DNA of 64,000 bases from an uncultured Bacteroidales bacterium (GTDB lineage: Bacteria > Bacteroidota > Bacteroidia > Bacteroidales > FEN-979). The stretch covers positions 1 through 64,000 of the forward strand of contig CAIWTA010000246.1 in NCBI GenBank assembly GCA_903915465.1. Reading direction: 5' to 3'. Positions 46,355-54,312 of the stretch are shown here, piece by piece. Numbering within the stretch: position 1 is the stretch's first letter; every line of letters begins with the position of its first letter. The translations under genes were made by a program, and so were the position numbers. The notes beneath the pieces were generated by a model. That model saw nothing but the letters and a program-made list of their open reading frames with translations, ran no database searches and was not told where the DNA came from.

Positions 46355-49096
46355 ATGAAGCACTTTAGGATCGCCTTCATCATTCTTTCCGTAATTATTC
46401 TACTTAGTGGTATCACTTATTTAAGCTGGGTATTTTATCTCAGACTTCAGAAACCCGTCAAGTCTCCATTACAAGCGATCCCGGAAAATACCGCCCTGAT
46501 CATAAAATTGAACAAACCTACTGTATTATGGGAAGACATGTATCGAGGAAACCTGATCTGGAAAGAGATTTCATCAATCCCATACATTGCTTCCCTGAAT
46601 GCTCAGATACACAAAATTGATTCGCTGCTGAAGACCAATAAAAAACTTTTTGGGATCGCACAAAAAAGTCAATGTTATGTGGCAATGACATTGACCGGGA
46701 GATCTACTTATGGTTTCCTTTTTCTGACTTCATTACCAGGAATAAGCGGCGAAAGTGTGATAACTTCCCTGCTTGAAGAAAGTTATGGAAAAAAACTTTC
46801 TATCCTGAAAAACCAATATGGTTCTGCAAATCTTGTTCGTGTGACCTTTCAGGGACAAACGGATCCGCTATATTTTGCAGTAAGAAACGGAGTCTTTATG
46901 GGAAGTCTGCATCCCGAGCTGATTCGCAAAGCCATCGATCAACTTTCTCTGAACATTCCCTCTATTGTCAACACCGGGTTCCAGAAAGTCGAAACCACAA
47001 CAGGGAAAAAAGTGGATGCCAACATCTATATCAATTATCGCCTGGTTCACCCGTTCCTCGCAAGGTTACTGCAAAGTGATCAGGTAACTGAAGTCGATAA
47101 AGTTTCCAGTTTTGCCGATTGGAGTGGTCTGGATGTAATCCTGAAAAAAGATGAATTACTGATCAACGGATACACAACAATTAGTGATACCGGGAATCAA
47201 TTCCTCAGGATCTTTAGCACGCAAGCGCCACAAAAAATTTCAGTAACCAGCATTCTTCCCGACAACACTTCCCGCTTTATGTGGGTTGGCTTCACGGATA
47301 TCGAAAATTATTACAGAAACTTCATTTCCTATTCCTTAAGAAATGAAGGTTATCTCGAAACCTATGAAAGTCTCACGAAATTTGAATACCAGAATCAAAT
47401 CAGTGTCAGAGACTATGTCCTGCCGTGGATTGGAAACGAGATCTGTCTGACAAGGTCACTGAATGATCGTAAAAACCTTCGCGAAGATACCTATGCAGTC
47501 ATCCAGGTAAAAGACGTTGTATTGGCGGATAGTTTGCTTGCGGCCCTTCAATCAATGACTGGCCGAAGAAAAGATTCCTTGCAATACAAGAACCAGATGA
47601 TCCACTTCCTGGCCATTCCTGAACTAATCCCTGCAATCTTCGGAAGACCTTTCAGGGAGCTGAATTCAAGCTGCTATACGCGTGTTAACGAGTACATCAT
47701 CTTCGGGAATAACGCTCTTGCGTTAAAATATTTTATCGATCATGTAGTGTATGATAAAGTCCTGAATAAAGACAAAGCCTACATCACCCTGAATGATAAC
47801 CTGTCTGATAATGCCAATCTTTACTATTACTTCAATACTGAGCGCATCATTTCAAAATTCAAATCGGTGTTCAGTGACGAATTGAATGAACAGCTTGAAC
47901 CTGCTGTGGATACATTAAAGAAGTTTGAGTCGCTGACGGTACAATTTACAAATAAGGAAGGGATTTTTTATACCAACCTTTATGTTCGCTACAACCCGGT
48001 TTCCGAAGCATTAGCTCCGCTTCGATGGCAGGTCAGTCTTGATACTTTGCTTTTTGGAAAGCCACAGTTTGTGCCAACCGGACGACAACATGAAAATGCT
48101 ATCCTGGCTTTTGATATCAATAACCGTCTTTATCAGATTGATTCTACCGGTGTGATCCTTTGGAAACTTCAGGTTCCGGGAAAACCTGTAGGGCATATCC
48201 AGGTAGTTTATCCAAAACATAAAGACAGTGCCTGCTATCTTTTCAATACTGACCGGTCGATCTGCTTGGTGAATGAATCGGGGAAGTTCATTCCCGGTTA
48301 TCCTTATCAACTTCCAGCAAGAGCTGCGGGAGAGTTGATCGTGTTTGATCCCGGCAAAAGAGGAAACAATACGATCTTTATCGCACTTGCCGACAATAAA
48401 ATCCATGCGCTGGAACTGGATGGCACTGCGGCACATGGATGGTTGAATCCCGCTTTGTCTGAGGAAATCAATCAACCAATACAATTCCTGGAAAACGGAA
48501 AAAAAGATTTCATTTTTATTAAAGGGGAAAATGGTCATCTGCTTATCACTGACCGGAAAGGGAAACCCATTCTGAGACCAGCTAAAGATCTGACTATTTC
48601 TAAGGCTAACAAATTTTACCTGAATAAGACCAATAAAAAAGGATCTTTTCTAACGACTGATCCTTCTGGAAAGATAATTTACATAAGAGATAGCTGGAAG
48701 ACTTCAGAAGCAACGTTCAATATTTTCTCTCCTGCGCATCTGTTTTTCTACGAAGATATCAACAATGACGGCATGTACGAATTCATTTTCTATGACAAAG
48801 GCAGAATTTATTACTACGATCGTTTTTATAAGTTGAAGTACAACTACGCTTTCCGCAGGGAAATTACTGTTGCCCCCTTTCTGATCCAGCTCCCGGATGG
48901 AAAAAAATGGATCGGAGCAGTGTCTGGACCTGCCAATGAGATATACTTATTTGGCAAAGAAGGATTGGTTGAAATAGAACCGGGAATCCGGGGAAATTCT
49001 GCATTCACGATCGGGACTTACGGTAATGAAAACCATTGGAACCTGGTAGTAGGATCAGGAAAGTCGTTGAAAAATTATCGGTTACCGAAGCAATAA
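46355..49096 (+). CDS. Large DUF3352-like envelope protein
   Basis: A 913-residue protein anchored by one N-terminal membrane segment (AFIILSVIILLSGITYLSWVFYL). The first 540 or so residues resemble the DUF3352 group (IPENTALIIKLNKP near residue 45). The last 340 residues contain repeated beta-propeller-like strands (ILAFDINNRLYQIDSTGVILW, FYEDINNDGMYEFIFYDKGRIYYYD). Probably periplasmic. No catalytic motif seen, so the function is unknown. Its 3' end overlaps the convergent glucosaminidase gene by 15 bases. Confidence 0.68.
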   Translation: MKHFRIAFIILSVIILLSGITYLSWVFYLRLQKPVKSPLQAIPENTALIIKLNKPTVLWEDMYRGNLIWKEISSIPYIASLNAQIHKIDSLLKTNKKLFGIAQKSQCYVAMTLTGRSTYGFLFLTSLPGISGESVITSLLEESYGKKLSILKNQYGSANLVRVTFQGQTDPLYFAVRNGVFMGSLHPELIRKAIDQLSLNIPSIVNTGFQKVETTTGKKVDANIYINYRLVHPFLARLLQSDQVTEVDKVSSFADWSGLDVILKKDELLINGYTTISDTGNQFLRIFSTQAPQKISVTSILPDNTSRFMWVGFTDIENYYRNFISYSLRNEGYLETYESLTKFEYQNQISVRDYVLPWIGNEICLTRSLNDRKNLREDTYAVIQVKDVVLADSLLAALQSMTGRRKDSLQYKNQMIHFLAIPELIPAIFGRPFRELNSSCYTRVNEYIIFGNNALALKYFIDHVVYDKVLNKDKAYITLNDNLSDNANLYYYFNTERIISKFKSVFSDELNEQLEPAVDTLKKFESLTVQFTNKEGIFYTNLYVRYNPVSEALAPLRWQVSLDTLLFGKPQFVPTGRQHENAILAFDINNRLYQIDSTGVILWKLQVPGKPVGHIQVVYPKHKDSACYLFNTDRSICLVNESGKFIPGYPYQLPARAAGELIVFDPGKRGNNTIFIALADNKIHALELDGTAAHGWLNPALSEEINQPIQFLENGKKDFIFIKGENGHLLITDRKGKPILRPAKDLTISKANKFYLNKTNKKGSFLTTDPSGKIIYIRDSWKTSEATFNIFSPAHLFFYEDINNDGMYEFIFYDKGRIYYYDRFYKLKYNYAFRREITVAPFLIQLPDGKKWIGAVSGPANEIYLFGKEGLVEIEPGIRGNSAFTIGTYGNENHWNLVVGSGKSLKNYRLPKQ

Positions 49097-50053
49097 TTTC
49101 TGCCCGACCTTTGGAAGCTGCCCGGGTTTAAGTGAATTCCTTTTATATAAATATTTTAGCTGGATACCGTATAGCTGTGAAATTGTATACATGGTTTCTT
49201 TTGATTTCACAATATGAGATGAAGCAGCCCCTTTTTGTTTTTTGTTTTCTAAGTAAACCATCTGGCCGGCTGCCAGCGAATTTCCTCTTTTAAGGTCGTT
49301 CCATTTCAGGATCTTCCGTTCAGAAACCCCGAATGCTGACGCGACTTTGCGCAGGTTATCATTTTTCCGAAAAATTATGAATTGCAGTCCATTGCTGATA
49401 TACACCTGCCTTCCGCCAGGACCTTCGGCAAAGACTTCATATTTATTGGTGTGAAGAGTTTCTCTGGAACTATCAGCCCCACTTTTTATTGAATCACAAA
49501 AAAATTGCGAAAAATCAGCTACATCAAGTTGATTTAAGCCGAAGGTTTCAATTGCATTGATCAGCTTTTCCGGGTATTGCGGATTGGTAGCATAGCCCGC
49601 TTCTTTCAAACCTTTCGCCCATCCTTTATAATCGGTGATATCAAGCTTGAAAAGGCTCTTGTACCGGTCGCGTTGCGTAAGAAAACAGGAATGGTCACGA
49701 AAGGATTCTTCAGGATTATCATACATACGAAAGCATTCATTTTTCGTCTCATCATCCTGGATGAAGGTTTTGCCCGTCCATTCTTTATGACATTTTATCC
49801 CGAAATGGTTATTTGCTTCAGTTGCCAGACGACTTTTGCCTGCATTCGATTCAAATATACCCTGGGCAAGTGTAATACTGGCAGGAATGCGGTAAACCAT
49901 CATTTCCCTGACAGCAATTCCCCGAAAGCTCTCGATATATTGCCTGACCTGTGTTTCATAAGCTGAGTTCTGGCATACCGATTCAGTTGAAGAGAAAAGA
50001 GACAGGCAAAAGACAATGGAGAAAAATGCTTGTGGATGACGCAGCTTGGGCAT
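49082..50053 (-). CDS. Glucosaminidase with two LysM domains
   Basis: A 323-residue secreted peptidoglycan hydrolase. Signal peptide to about residue 28, then a Mannosyl-glycoprotein endo-beta-N-acetylglucosaminidase-type domain (about 35-175; IPASITLAQGIFESNAGKSR with the likely catalytic glutamate, NHFGIKCHKEW, and the GWAKGLKEAGYATNP segment). Two LysM modules follow (about 210-260 and 275-323), which bind glycan chains. It cleaves GlcNAc-MurNAc bonds in the cell wall. It is five bases after a divergent murD and shares its operon, which fits a cell-wall role. Confidence 0.88.
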   Translation of the reverse strand: MPKLRHPQAFFSIVFCLSLFSSTESVCQNSAYETQVRQYIESFRGIAVREMMVYRIPASITLAQGIFESNAGKSRLATEANNHFGIKCHKEWTGKTFIQDDETKNECFRMYDNPEESFRDHSCFLTQRDRYKSLFKLDITDYKGWAKGLKEAGYATNPQYPEKLINAIETFGLNQLDVADFSQFFCDSIKSGADSSRETLHTNKYEVFAEGPGGRQVYISNGLQFIIFRKNDNLRKVASAFGVSERKILKWNDLKRGNSLAAGQMVYLENKKQKGAASSHIVKSKETMYTISQLYGIQLKYLYKRNSLKPGQLPKVGQKLLLR

Positions 50054-50058
50054 ACTAC

Positions 50059-51462
50059 TCAGTTTTTCTTTTCCTGTTTCTGATCAGATTTCCCGAGAAC
50101 CAGTTCTTTGTAGCGTTTTCCCCGCATTTCAAAATTTTGGAATTCATTGTAACTGGCCGCGGCCGGCGAAAGAAGGCAGATTGCACCGGGTTTTGTGCAA
50201 TGAAATGCGATGTCTAAAAATTCATCAAAAAGATTGATGCTGAAAAGCTGTTGGTCCGGCCTTTTAATATTTTCAAACTCAGCTCTGATACGCTGACCAG
50301 CATCTCCGGTAAAAATAAAATTACGGGTTGATGATGTTGAAAGAAATCTTGCCAGGACAGAATATTCGATTCCCCGGTCGAATCCTCCCAGGATAAGCGT
50401 ATCCACCTGATCCAATGCTTTCACTGCTTCAATACATGCTTCCGGTATGGTAGCAATAGAATCATTGTAAAATTTAATGCCTTCTACAAGTCCGACATAT
50501 TCCATCCGGTGCTCAAGCCCTGTAAAACCCGCGATTCCTTCCTGGATGATGACAGTTTCAATTCCAAGGATCTTGCAGGCACAGATGACTGACATGATAT
50601 TCCCTAAATTGTGATTTCCTTTCAGTTTCCGTTTTTTGTTCAGGTCCAGCACATCTTCCTGCTTGCTATTCCTTGAAAAAATGATCTTATCATCAGAAAT
50701 GAAACAACCGTCAGGAAATGATCCGTTAAATGAGAAAGGAAGAAAATTCGATTGTGCATTTTTTTCAGCGATTCGTTGCAGAATCAGGTCATCATCCGCA
50801 TTAAAAATAAAAAAATCAAGACTATCCTGGAATTTGAGGATATTCATTTTGGATAGCTGATAATCCAAAAAAGAACGATATGCATCGAGATGTTCCTGGT
50901 AAAGGTTCAATAAAATCGCGATATGCGGGGCAACTTTGATATATTCCAATTGATGAGAAGACATTTCAAAAACAATAACAGTTTCCGGACGGATTTCATC
51001 TACAAGATCAAATGCCGGGCGGCCAATGTTTCCAAGAAGAAGTGCATGCCGACCGGCTTTTTTCAGAATGTGATACAGCAATGCGGAAGTTGTGCTTTTC
51101 CCTTTGGTTCCTGTCACTCCAACAATCTGTCGAAAATAAACCTGAAGAAACAGGTCGGTTTGTGAAGTAATGGATTCGCCGGGAACAGGATAATCCATAT
51201 CTTTTAGTGTGATTCCGGGTGTTTTTATGATCACATCAAATTGTGACAAGCGATTTAAATAACTCTTTCCCAGCAACAATTCCACGTTCGGATCTGATGT
51301 CAGCAACGCGTTTTCTTTCAACGATTCATTGCGGTCGGAAATAGCAAGGTGAATCTCAGGTAAGACTTTCCTGATAAGCGAGTAGGAAGCCTGTCCTTCC
51401 CTGCCAAAGCCAAGCAGTACAACCTTTTTACCATCCAGTTTTTCTCGGATCAGGTCATACAT
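50059..51462 (-). CDS. murD: MurD-family ligase, probably L-Glu-specific MurD2 type
   Basis: A 467-residue Mur ligase with the ATP loop GVTGTKGKSTTSALLY (115 onwards), the central motif LNLYQEHLDAYRSF and the C-terminal LLSPAAASYNEFQNFEMRGKRY, all of MurD type. Ordinary MurD adds D-Glu to UDP-MurNAc-L-Ala and carries NDSKATN, which contacts D-Glu; here that site reads NDSIATIP (333-340). Its direct partner is a MurL-like epimerase gene, with an eight-base overlap, and no other dcw genes are near. Together these suggest the MurD2 route of Xanthomonas, in which L-Glu is ligated and then epimerised. The L-Glu specificity is inference. Confidence 0.8.
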   Translation of the reverse strand: MYDLIREKLDGKKVVLLGFGREGQASYSLIRKVLPEIHLAISDRNESLKENALLTSDPNVELLLGKSYLNRLSQFDVIIKTPGITLKDMDYPVPGESITSQTDLFLQVYFRQIVGVTGTKGKSTTSALLYHILKKAGRHALLLGNIGRPAFDLVDEIRPETVIVFEMSSHQLEYIKVAPHIAILLNLYQEHLDAYRSFLDYQLSKMNILKFQDSLDFFIFNADDDLILQRIAEKNAQSNFLPFSFNGSFPDGCFISDDKIIFSRNSKQEDVLDLNKKRKLKGNHNLGNIMSVICACKILGIETVIIQEGIAGFTGLEHRMEYVGLVEGIKFYNDSIATIPEACIEAVKALDQVDTLILGGFDRGIEYSVLARFLSTSSTRNFIFTGDAGQRIRAEFENIKRPDQQLFSINLFDEFLDIAFHCTKPGAICLLSPAAASYNEFQNFEMRGKRYKELVLGKSDQKQEKKN

Positions 51463-52834
51463 GCAGGTAAGATTTTAGGATTAATTCAAACTTTCTGGGA
51501 ATAAAATGATGCGAATCGTATGACTGTAAAAAAATTGTTAAATCTTCATCCTGATATCTGATGAAAACATCTTTTTCTTTATAGGATTGCAGCAAGGCAA
51601 AATCTTCCGCTTCCGGGTTTTTCTTCAGGAATGCACAGATGGCAAGATTTACTTCTTCAATTGTACCGATACAATCAAAAGGTTTTGCATCAGCGCAACC
51701 CGTAAGTTCCTCGAAAGTCTGCTTCAGGGTAAGATCATCCAATAAATTTTTCCCGAATATTATTACTAATTGAGGCATCTCAAGGAAAGGAGAAAGGATG
51801 ATGAAAGTAAACAGGCATTTGGGACATTTCCCGCACCAGATATCAGTCTTGCTGCCTGCATTACAACTTTTAAAAACATTGAAATAGTTTGGAAATCCGC
51901 TAAAGATACGGCTTATCTGAAGCTCTTTCAGAGGTCGGAGAAAACTAAAATAATTGATATCAGGAGAAATATATGTTGTTACATAATACCGGAAAGCTTC
52001 TTCAAACTCAACAGATTTTGAATACTGGTGATTAATTTCCATCCCGCTGACAGTATTCTCATTCGCGCTAGATTCGTTGGACAATGCGATGTGTTTTTTA
52101 CCGGCCATCACCGCTGATAGAACTGAAACAAACGCCAGCAGTGCCGAAAATGGAGTATGCCCGTTGAGAAAACCTTCTTCATTCAGCTCAAGCAATGTCG
52201 GATCCATCGTACGGTGAACTTCTATGATTGAATCATAGTAGTAGCCTTTTTTCTTTACAGTTCCTTTGCTGGCTTCTCTGGGATTCAGTATCAGAGGAAT
52301 ATTTCCTGGTTGGGAATGCAAAAGTTCAAGTGTCACTACAGAATCTTTTCCTCCTCCTATAGGAATGACAGCCGAATCCTGTAAACCCAGACGGAAAGGA
52401 GAAAGGGATTTCCCTGACTGGCACTGGAATTTTACAAAATCATCCTCGCTGATATTGATACTGTTTAAGAATAAAAATTCGCCAAGCCCCTTAAAATATA
52501 ACTTTTTCCACCATTTCACCTGTTCCTCATCAAGATTGTATCCTTTAACGACGATTGCCGGAGAACAGGCGGCTTTCCAATAGCTGACCATCTCGACCAT
52601 ACCGATCTGGAAAAGAATATTCTCCATGAAATTTTCCCCGACATTTTCTTTTAAAAAGAACTCCTTACCGGGAATTATCATGGTAGGGTGAAAGAAATAG
52701 CGGTCGGAAAGGTTAAAGTGGTATTGAATCCTCAACCCCTTGTCAGAATATTGATAATCAAAACCCTCGAAAGTAAAAACCGGAAATTCGTTTCTTAGCC
52801 TCAGAAATTTTTCGGCATTGTTAGATTTTAGCAT
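51455..52834 (-). CDS. murL: MurL-like UDP-MurNAc-dipeptide epimerase
   Basis: A 459-residue protein with a PP-loop ATP site (GGGKDS at 160-165 in VIPIGGGKDSVVTLELL), the ALSNESSANENTVSG and EINHQYSKSVEFEEAF blocks, and a cysteine set C324, C334, C337, C340 in CNAGSKTDIWCGKCPKC. These features match my recollection of MurL, which uses ATP to turn the terminal L-Glu of UDP-MurNAc-L-Ala-L-Glu into D-Glu. The track start (52993) would run through the divergent yqgE gene; the ATG at 52834 (MLKSNNAEKF) is preferred. It overlaps murD by eight bases, supporting joint function. Confidence 0.75.
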   Translation of the reverse strand: MLKSNNAEKFLRLRNEFPVFTFEGFDYQYSDKGLRIQYHFNLSDRYFFHPTMIIPGKEFFLKENVGENFMENILFQIGMVEMVSYWKAACSPAIVVKGYNLDEEQVKWWKKLYFKGLGEFLFLNSINISEDDFVKFQCQSGKSLSPFRLGLQDSAVIPIGGGKDSVVTLELLHSQPGNIPLILNPREASKGTVKKKGYYYDSIIEVHRTMDPTLLELNEEGFLNGHTPFSALLAFVSVLSAVMAGKKHIALSNESSANENTVSGMEINHQYSKSVEFEEAFRYYVTTYISPDINYFSFLRPLKELQISRIFSGFPNYFNVFKSCNAGSKTDIWCGKCPKCLFTFIILSPFLEMPQLVIIFGKNLLDDLTLKQTFEELTGCADAKPFDCIGTIEEVNLAICAFLKKNPEAEDFALLQSYKEKDVFIRYQDEDLTIFLQSYDSHHFIPRKFELILKSYLHV

Positions 52835-52843
52835 GAAAAGAGT

Positions 52844-52851
52844 TATATTTG
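52844..52851 (+). promoter_or_regulatory. Putative -7 promoter element (yqgE)
   Basis: TATATTTG matches TAnnTTTG, 34 bases before the yqgE start. A TTG lies 23 bases upstream, longer than ideal. The element sits inside the leader of the divergent murL-like gene. Confidence 0.45.
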
Positions 52852-52863
52852 TAAAGGAAAAGG

Positions 52864-52871
52864 CAAAGATA
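52864..52871 (-). promoter_or_regulatory. Putative -7 promoter element (murL-murD operon)
   Basis: On the minus strand this reads TATCTTTG, matching TAnnTTTG, 29 bases before the murL-like ATG at 52834. It lies inside the leader of yqgE, so the two -7 elements face each other across about 12 bases. Confidence 0.45.
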
Positions 52872-52885
52872 CAAACTTGCTTTGA

Positions 52886-53449
52886 ATGATGGAAAAACCA
52901 ATTATAAAACCAACACAAGGGATCATTCTTATCTCGGAGCCTTCGCTTTATGATTTCTATTTCAGGCAATCGGTGATTTTGCTTGCTGAGCACAATCAGG
53001 AAGGATCATTTGGTATCATCATCAACAAACCCATTGAAACCCGACTGAACGAGATACTTCGTGATTTTCCCGAATTCGACGCTCCCCTTTTTCTTGGTGG
53101 TCCGGTAAAAACTGATAGCATCTTCTATATTCATACTATCGATGGCATTGAAAAAAGCATGAAAATAATGGACGGCCTTTACTGGGGAGGCGATATTGAA
53201 GCGATCCGTAACCTGATCGATCTGCGACATATTACTGAAAAAGATATCCGGTTTTTTATCGGTTATGCGGGATGGAACCCGGCACAACTCGATAAGGAGA
53301 TCAATGAAAAATCATGGATTCTTTCTCGGACCAATGTAGATGAGATCATTCGCAGAAACACTTCAAAACTGTGGAGTACACACCTCAAGAGTATGGGTAA
53401 AGATTACGCAATCTGGGCGAATCTACCTGCAGACCCTTCGTTTAATTAA
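52886..53449 (+). CDS. YqgE/AlgH family protein (UPF0301)
   Basis: A 187-residue protein with the family signature QGIILISEPSLYDFYFRQSVILL, the GSFGIIINKPI strand and LFLGGPVKTDSIFYIH, followed by RFFIGYAGWNPAQLDKEI. It is a widespread cytoplasmic family of unclear biochemistry. Two ATG codons stand in tandem at 52886 and 52889, so the start could be one residue shorter. It faces away from the murL-like gene and shares a tight promoter region with it. Confidence 0.9.
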   Translation: MMEKPIIKPTQGIILISEPSLYDFYFRQSVILLAEHNQEGSFGIIINKPIETRLNEILRDFPEFDAPLFLGGPVKTDSIFYIHTIDGIEKSMKIMDGLYWGGDIEAIRNLIDLRHITEKDIRFFIGYAGWNPAQLDKEINEKSWILSRTNVDEIIRRNTSKLWSTHLKSMGKDYAIWANLPADPSFN

Positions 53450-53519
53450 TATTTCCCCTGTCATTTGTTCCTTGTTATTTCTCTGTATTTTTGATGACGT
53501 TACCTGATTAAGATTTTTC

Positions 53520-54224
53520 ATGAAGAAATCGGATTTCCTTGTTTTTGTGCTCTTTTGTCTATTATTTCTCCCTTTTTTTCTTTTCCATTCTGCCTTTGAT
53601 TTTTTTCTTTCCTTCAATGCCGGGCATGCTTACATCGCTGGTTTTATCAAGTTTGCATTGCTGGCCACCCTTGGTGAGTCAATCGGGTTAAGAATCAGGA
53701 CAGGTAAATACTCCGCCCGTGGTTTTGGTCTATTTCCAAGAGCAATTGTTTGGGGATTCCTGGGAATCACAATAAAAATGGCCTTCGTGATTTTCGGGGA
53801 AGGAGCACAACCGCTGTTAACCGGATTAGGGGTTCATTTTCCTACCGGCGAGATCCTTAAAGAGAGCCAGTTTTCATGGCTAAAACTTCTCACCGCTTTT
53901 ACCGTTTCAACCACATTAAACCTTTTCTTTGCACCGGTTTTTATGACCTTCCACAAAATATCCGACCTGCACATCCTGCAAAATGGAGGAAGTATCAAAG
54001 GGTTTTTAACCCCGATAAATTTTCGCAGGAACTTTACTGAGATAGACTGGTCGTCGATGTGGAATTTTGTCTTCAAAAAAACCATCCCATTGTTCTGGAT
54101 CCCTGCGCAGACCTTGACTTTTATGTTGCCCGAGGAATTCCGTGTCCTCATAGCAGCAATTTACAGTATAATCCTGGGAGTACTGCTTTCCATTGCCAGC
54201 ATTATGGCACAAAGAAAATTATAA
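53520..54224 (+). CDS. Membrane protein, possibly Mpv17/PMP22-like
   Basis: A 234-residue protein with about four or five membrane segments and no cleavable signal peptide. The final part (FVFKKTIPLFWIPAQTLTFMLPEEFRVLIAAIYSIILG) has the spacing of the Mpv17/PMP22 signature, where a proline and an arginine lie before the last membrane helix. Function in bacteria is unknown. Confidence in the family name is low and rests on that segment only. It lies 71 bases after yqgE and 88 bases before hpdB. Confidence 0.6.
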   Translation: MKKSDFLVFVLFCLLFLPFFLFHSAFDFFLSFNAGHAYIAGFIKFALLATLGESIGLRIRTGKYSARGFGLFPRAIVWGFLGITIKMAFVIFGEGAQPLLTGLGVHFPTGEILKESQFSWLKLLTAFTVSTTLNLFFAPVFMTFHKISDLHILQNGGSIKGFLTPINFRRNFTEIDWSSMWNFVFKKTIPLFWIPAQTLTFMLPEEFRVLIAAIYSIILGVLLSIASIMAQRKL

Positions 54225-54287
54225 TATGCCCCCCCCCTTCTTGTTTAACTTTCCTGAACCCCCTTAATAGACACATAGATATTTTTG

Positions 54288-54295
54288 TATATTTG
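54288..54295 (+). promoter_or_regulatory. Putative -7 promoter element (hpdBCA operon)
   Basis: TATATTTG matches TAnnTTTG, 17 bases before the hpdB start codon. No clear TTG at the standard spacing, so a specialised regulator may be needed. The leader would be very short. Confidence 0.45.
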
Positions 54296-54312
54296 CATAG
54301 AAATTTCATCCT

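Noticed and set aside
48011-48538. 175-residue minus-strand ORF within the DUF3352-like gene
   Set aside because: Antisense shadow, with no recognisable domain and no start signals.
52835-52993. N-terminal extension of the murL-like ORF
   Set aside because: It runs antisense through the yqgE start; the ATG at 52834 begins the conserved part.
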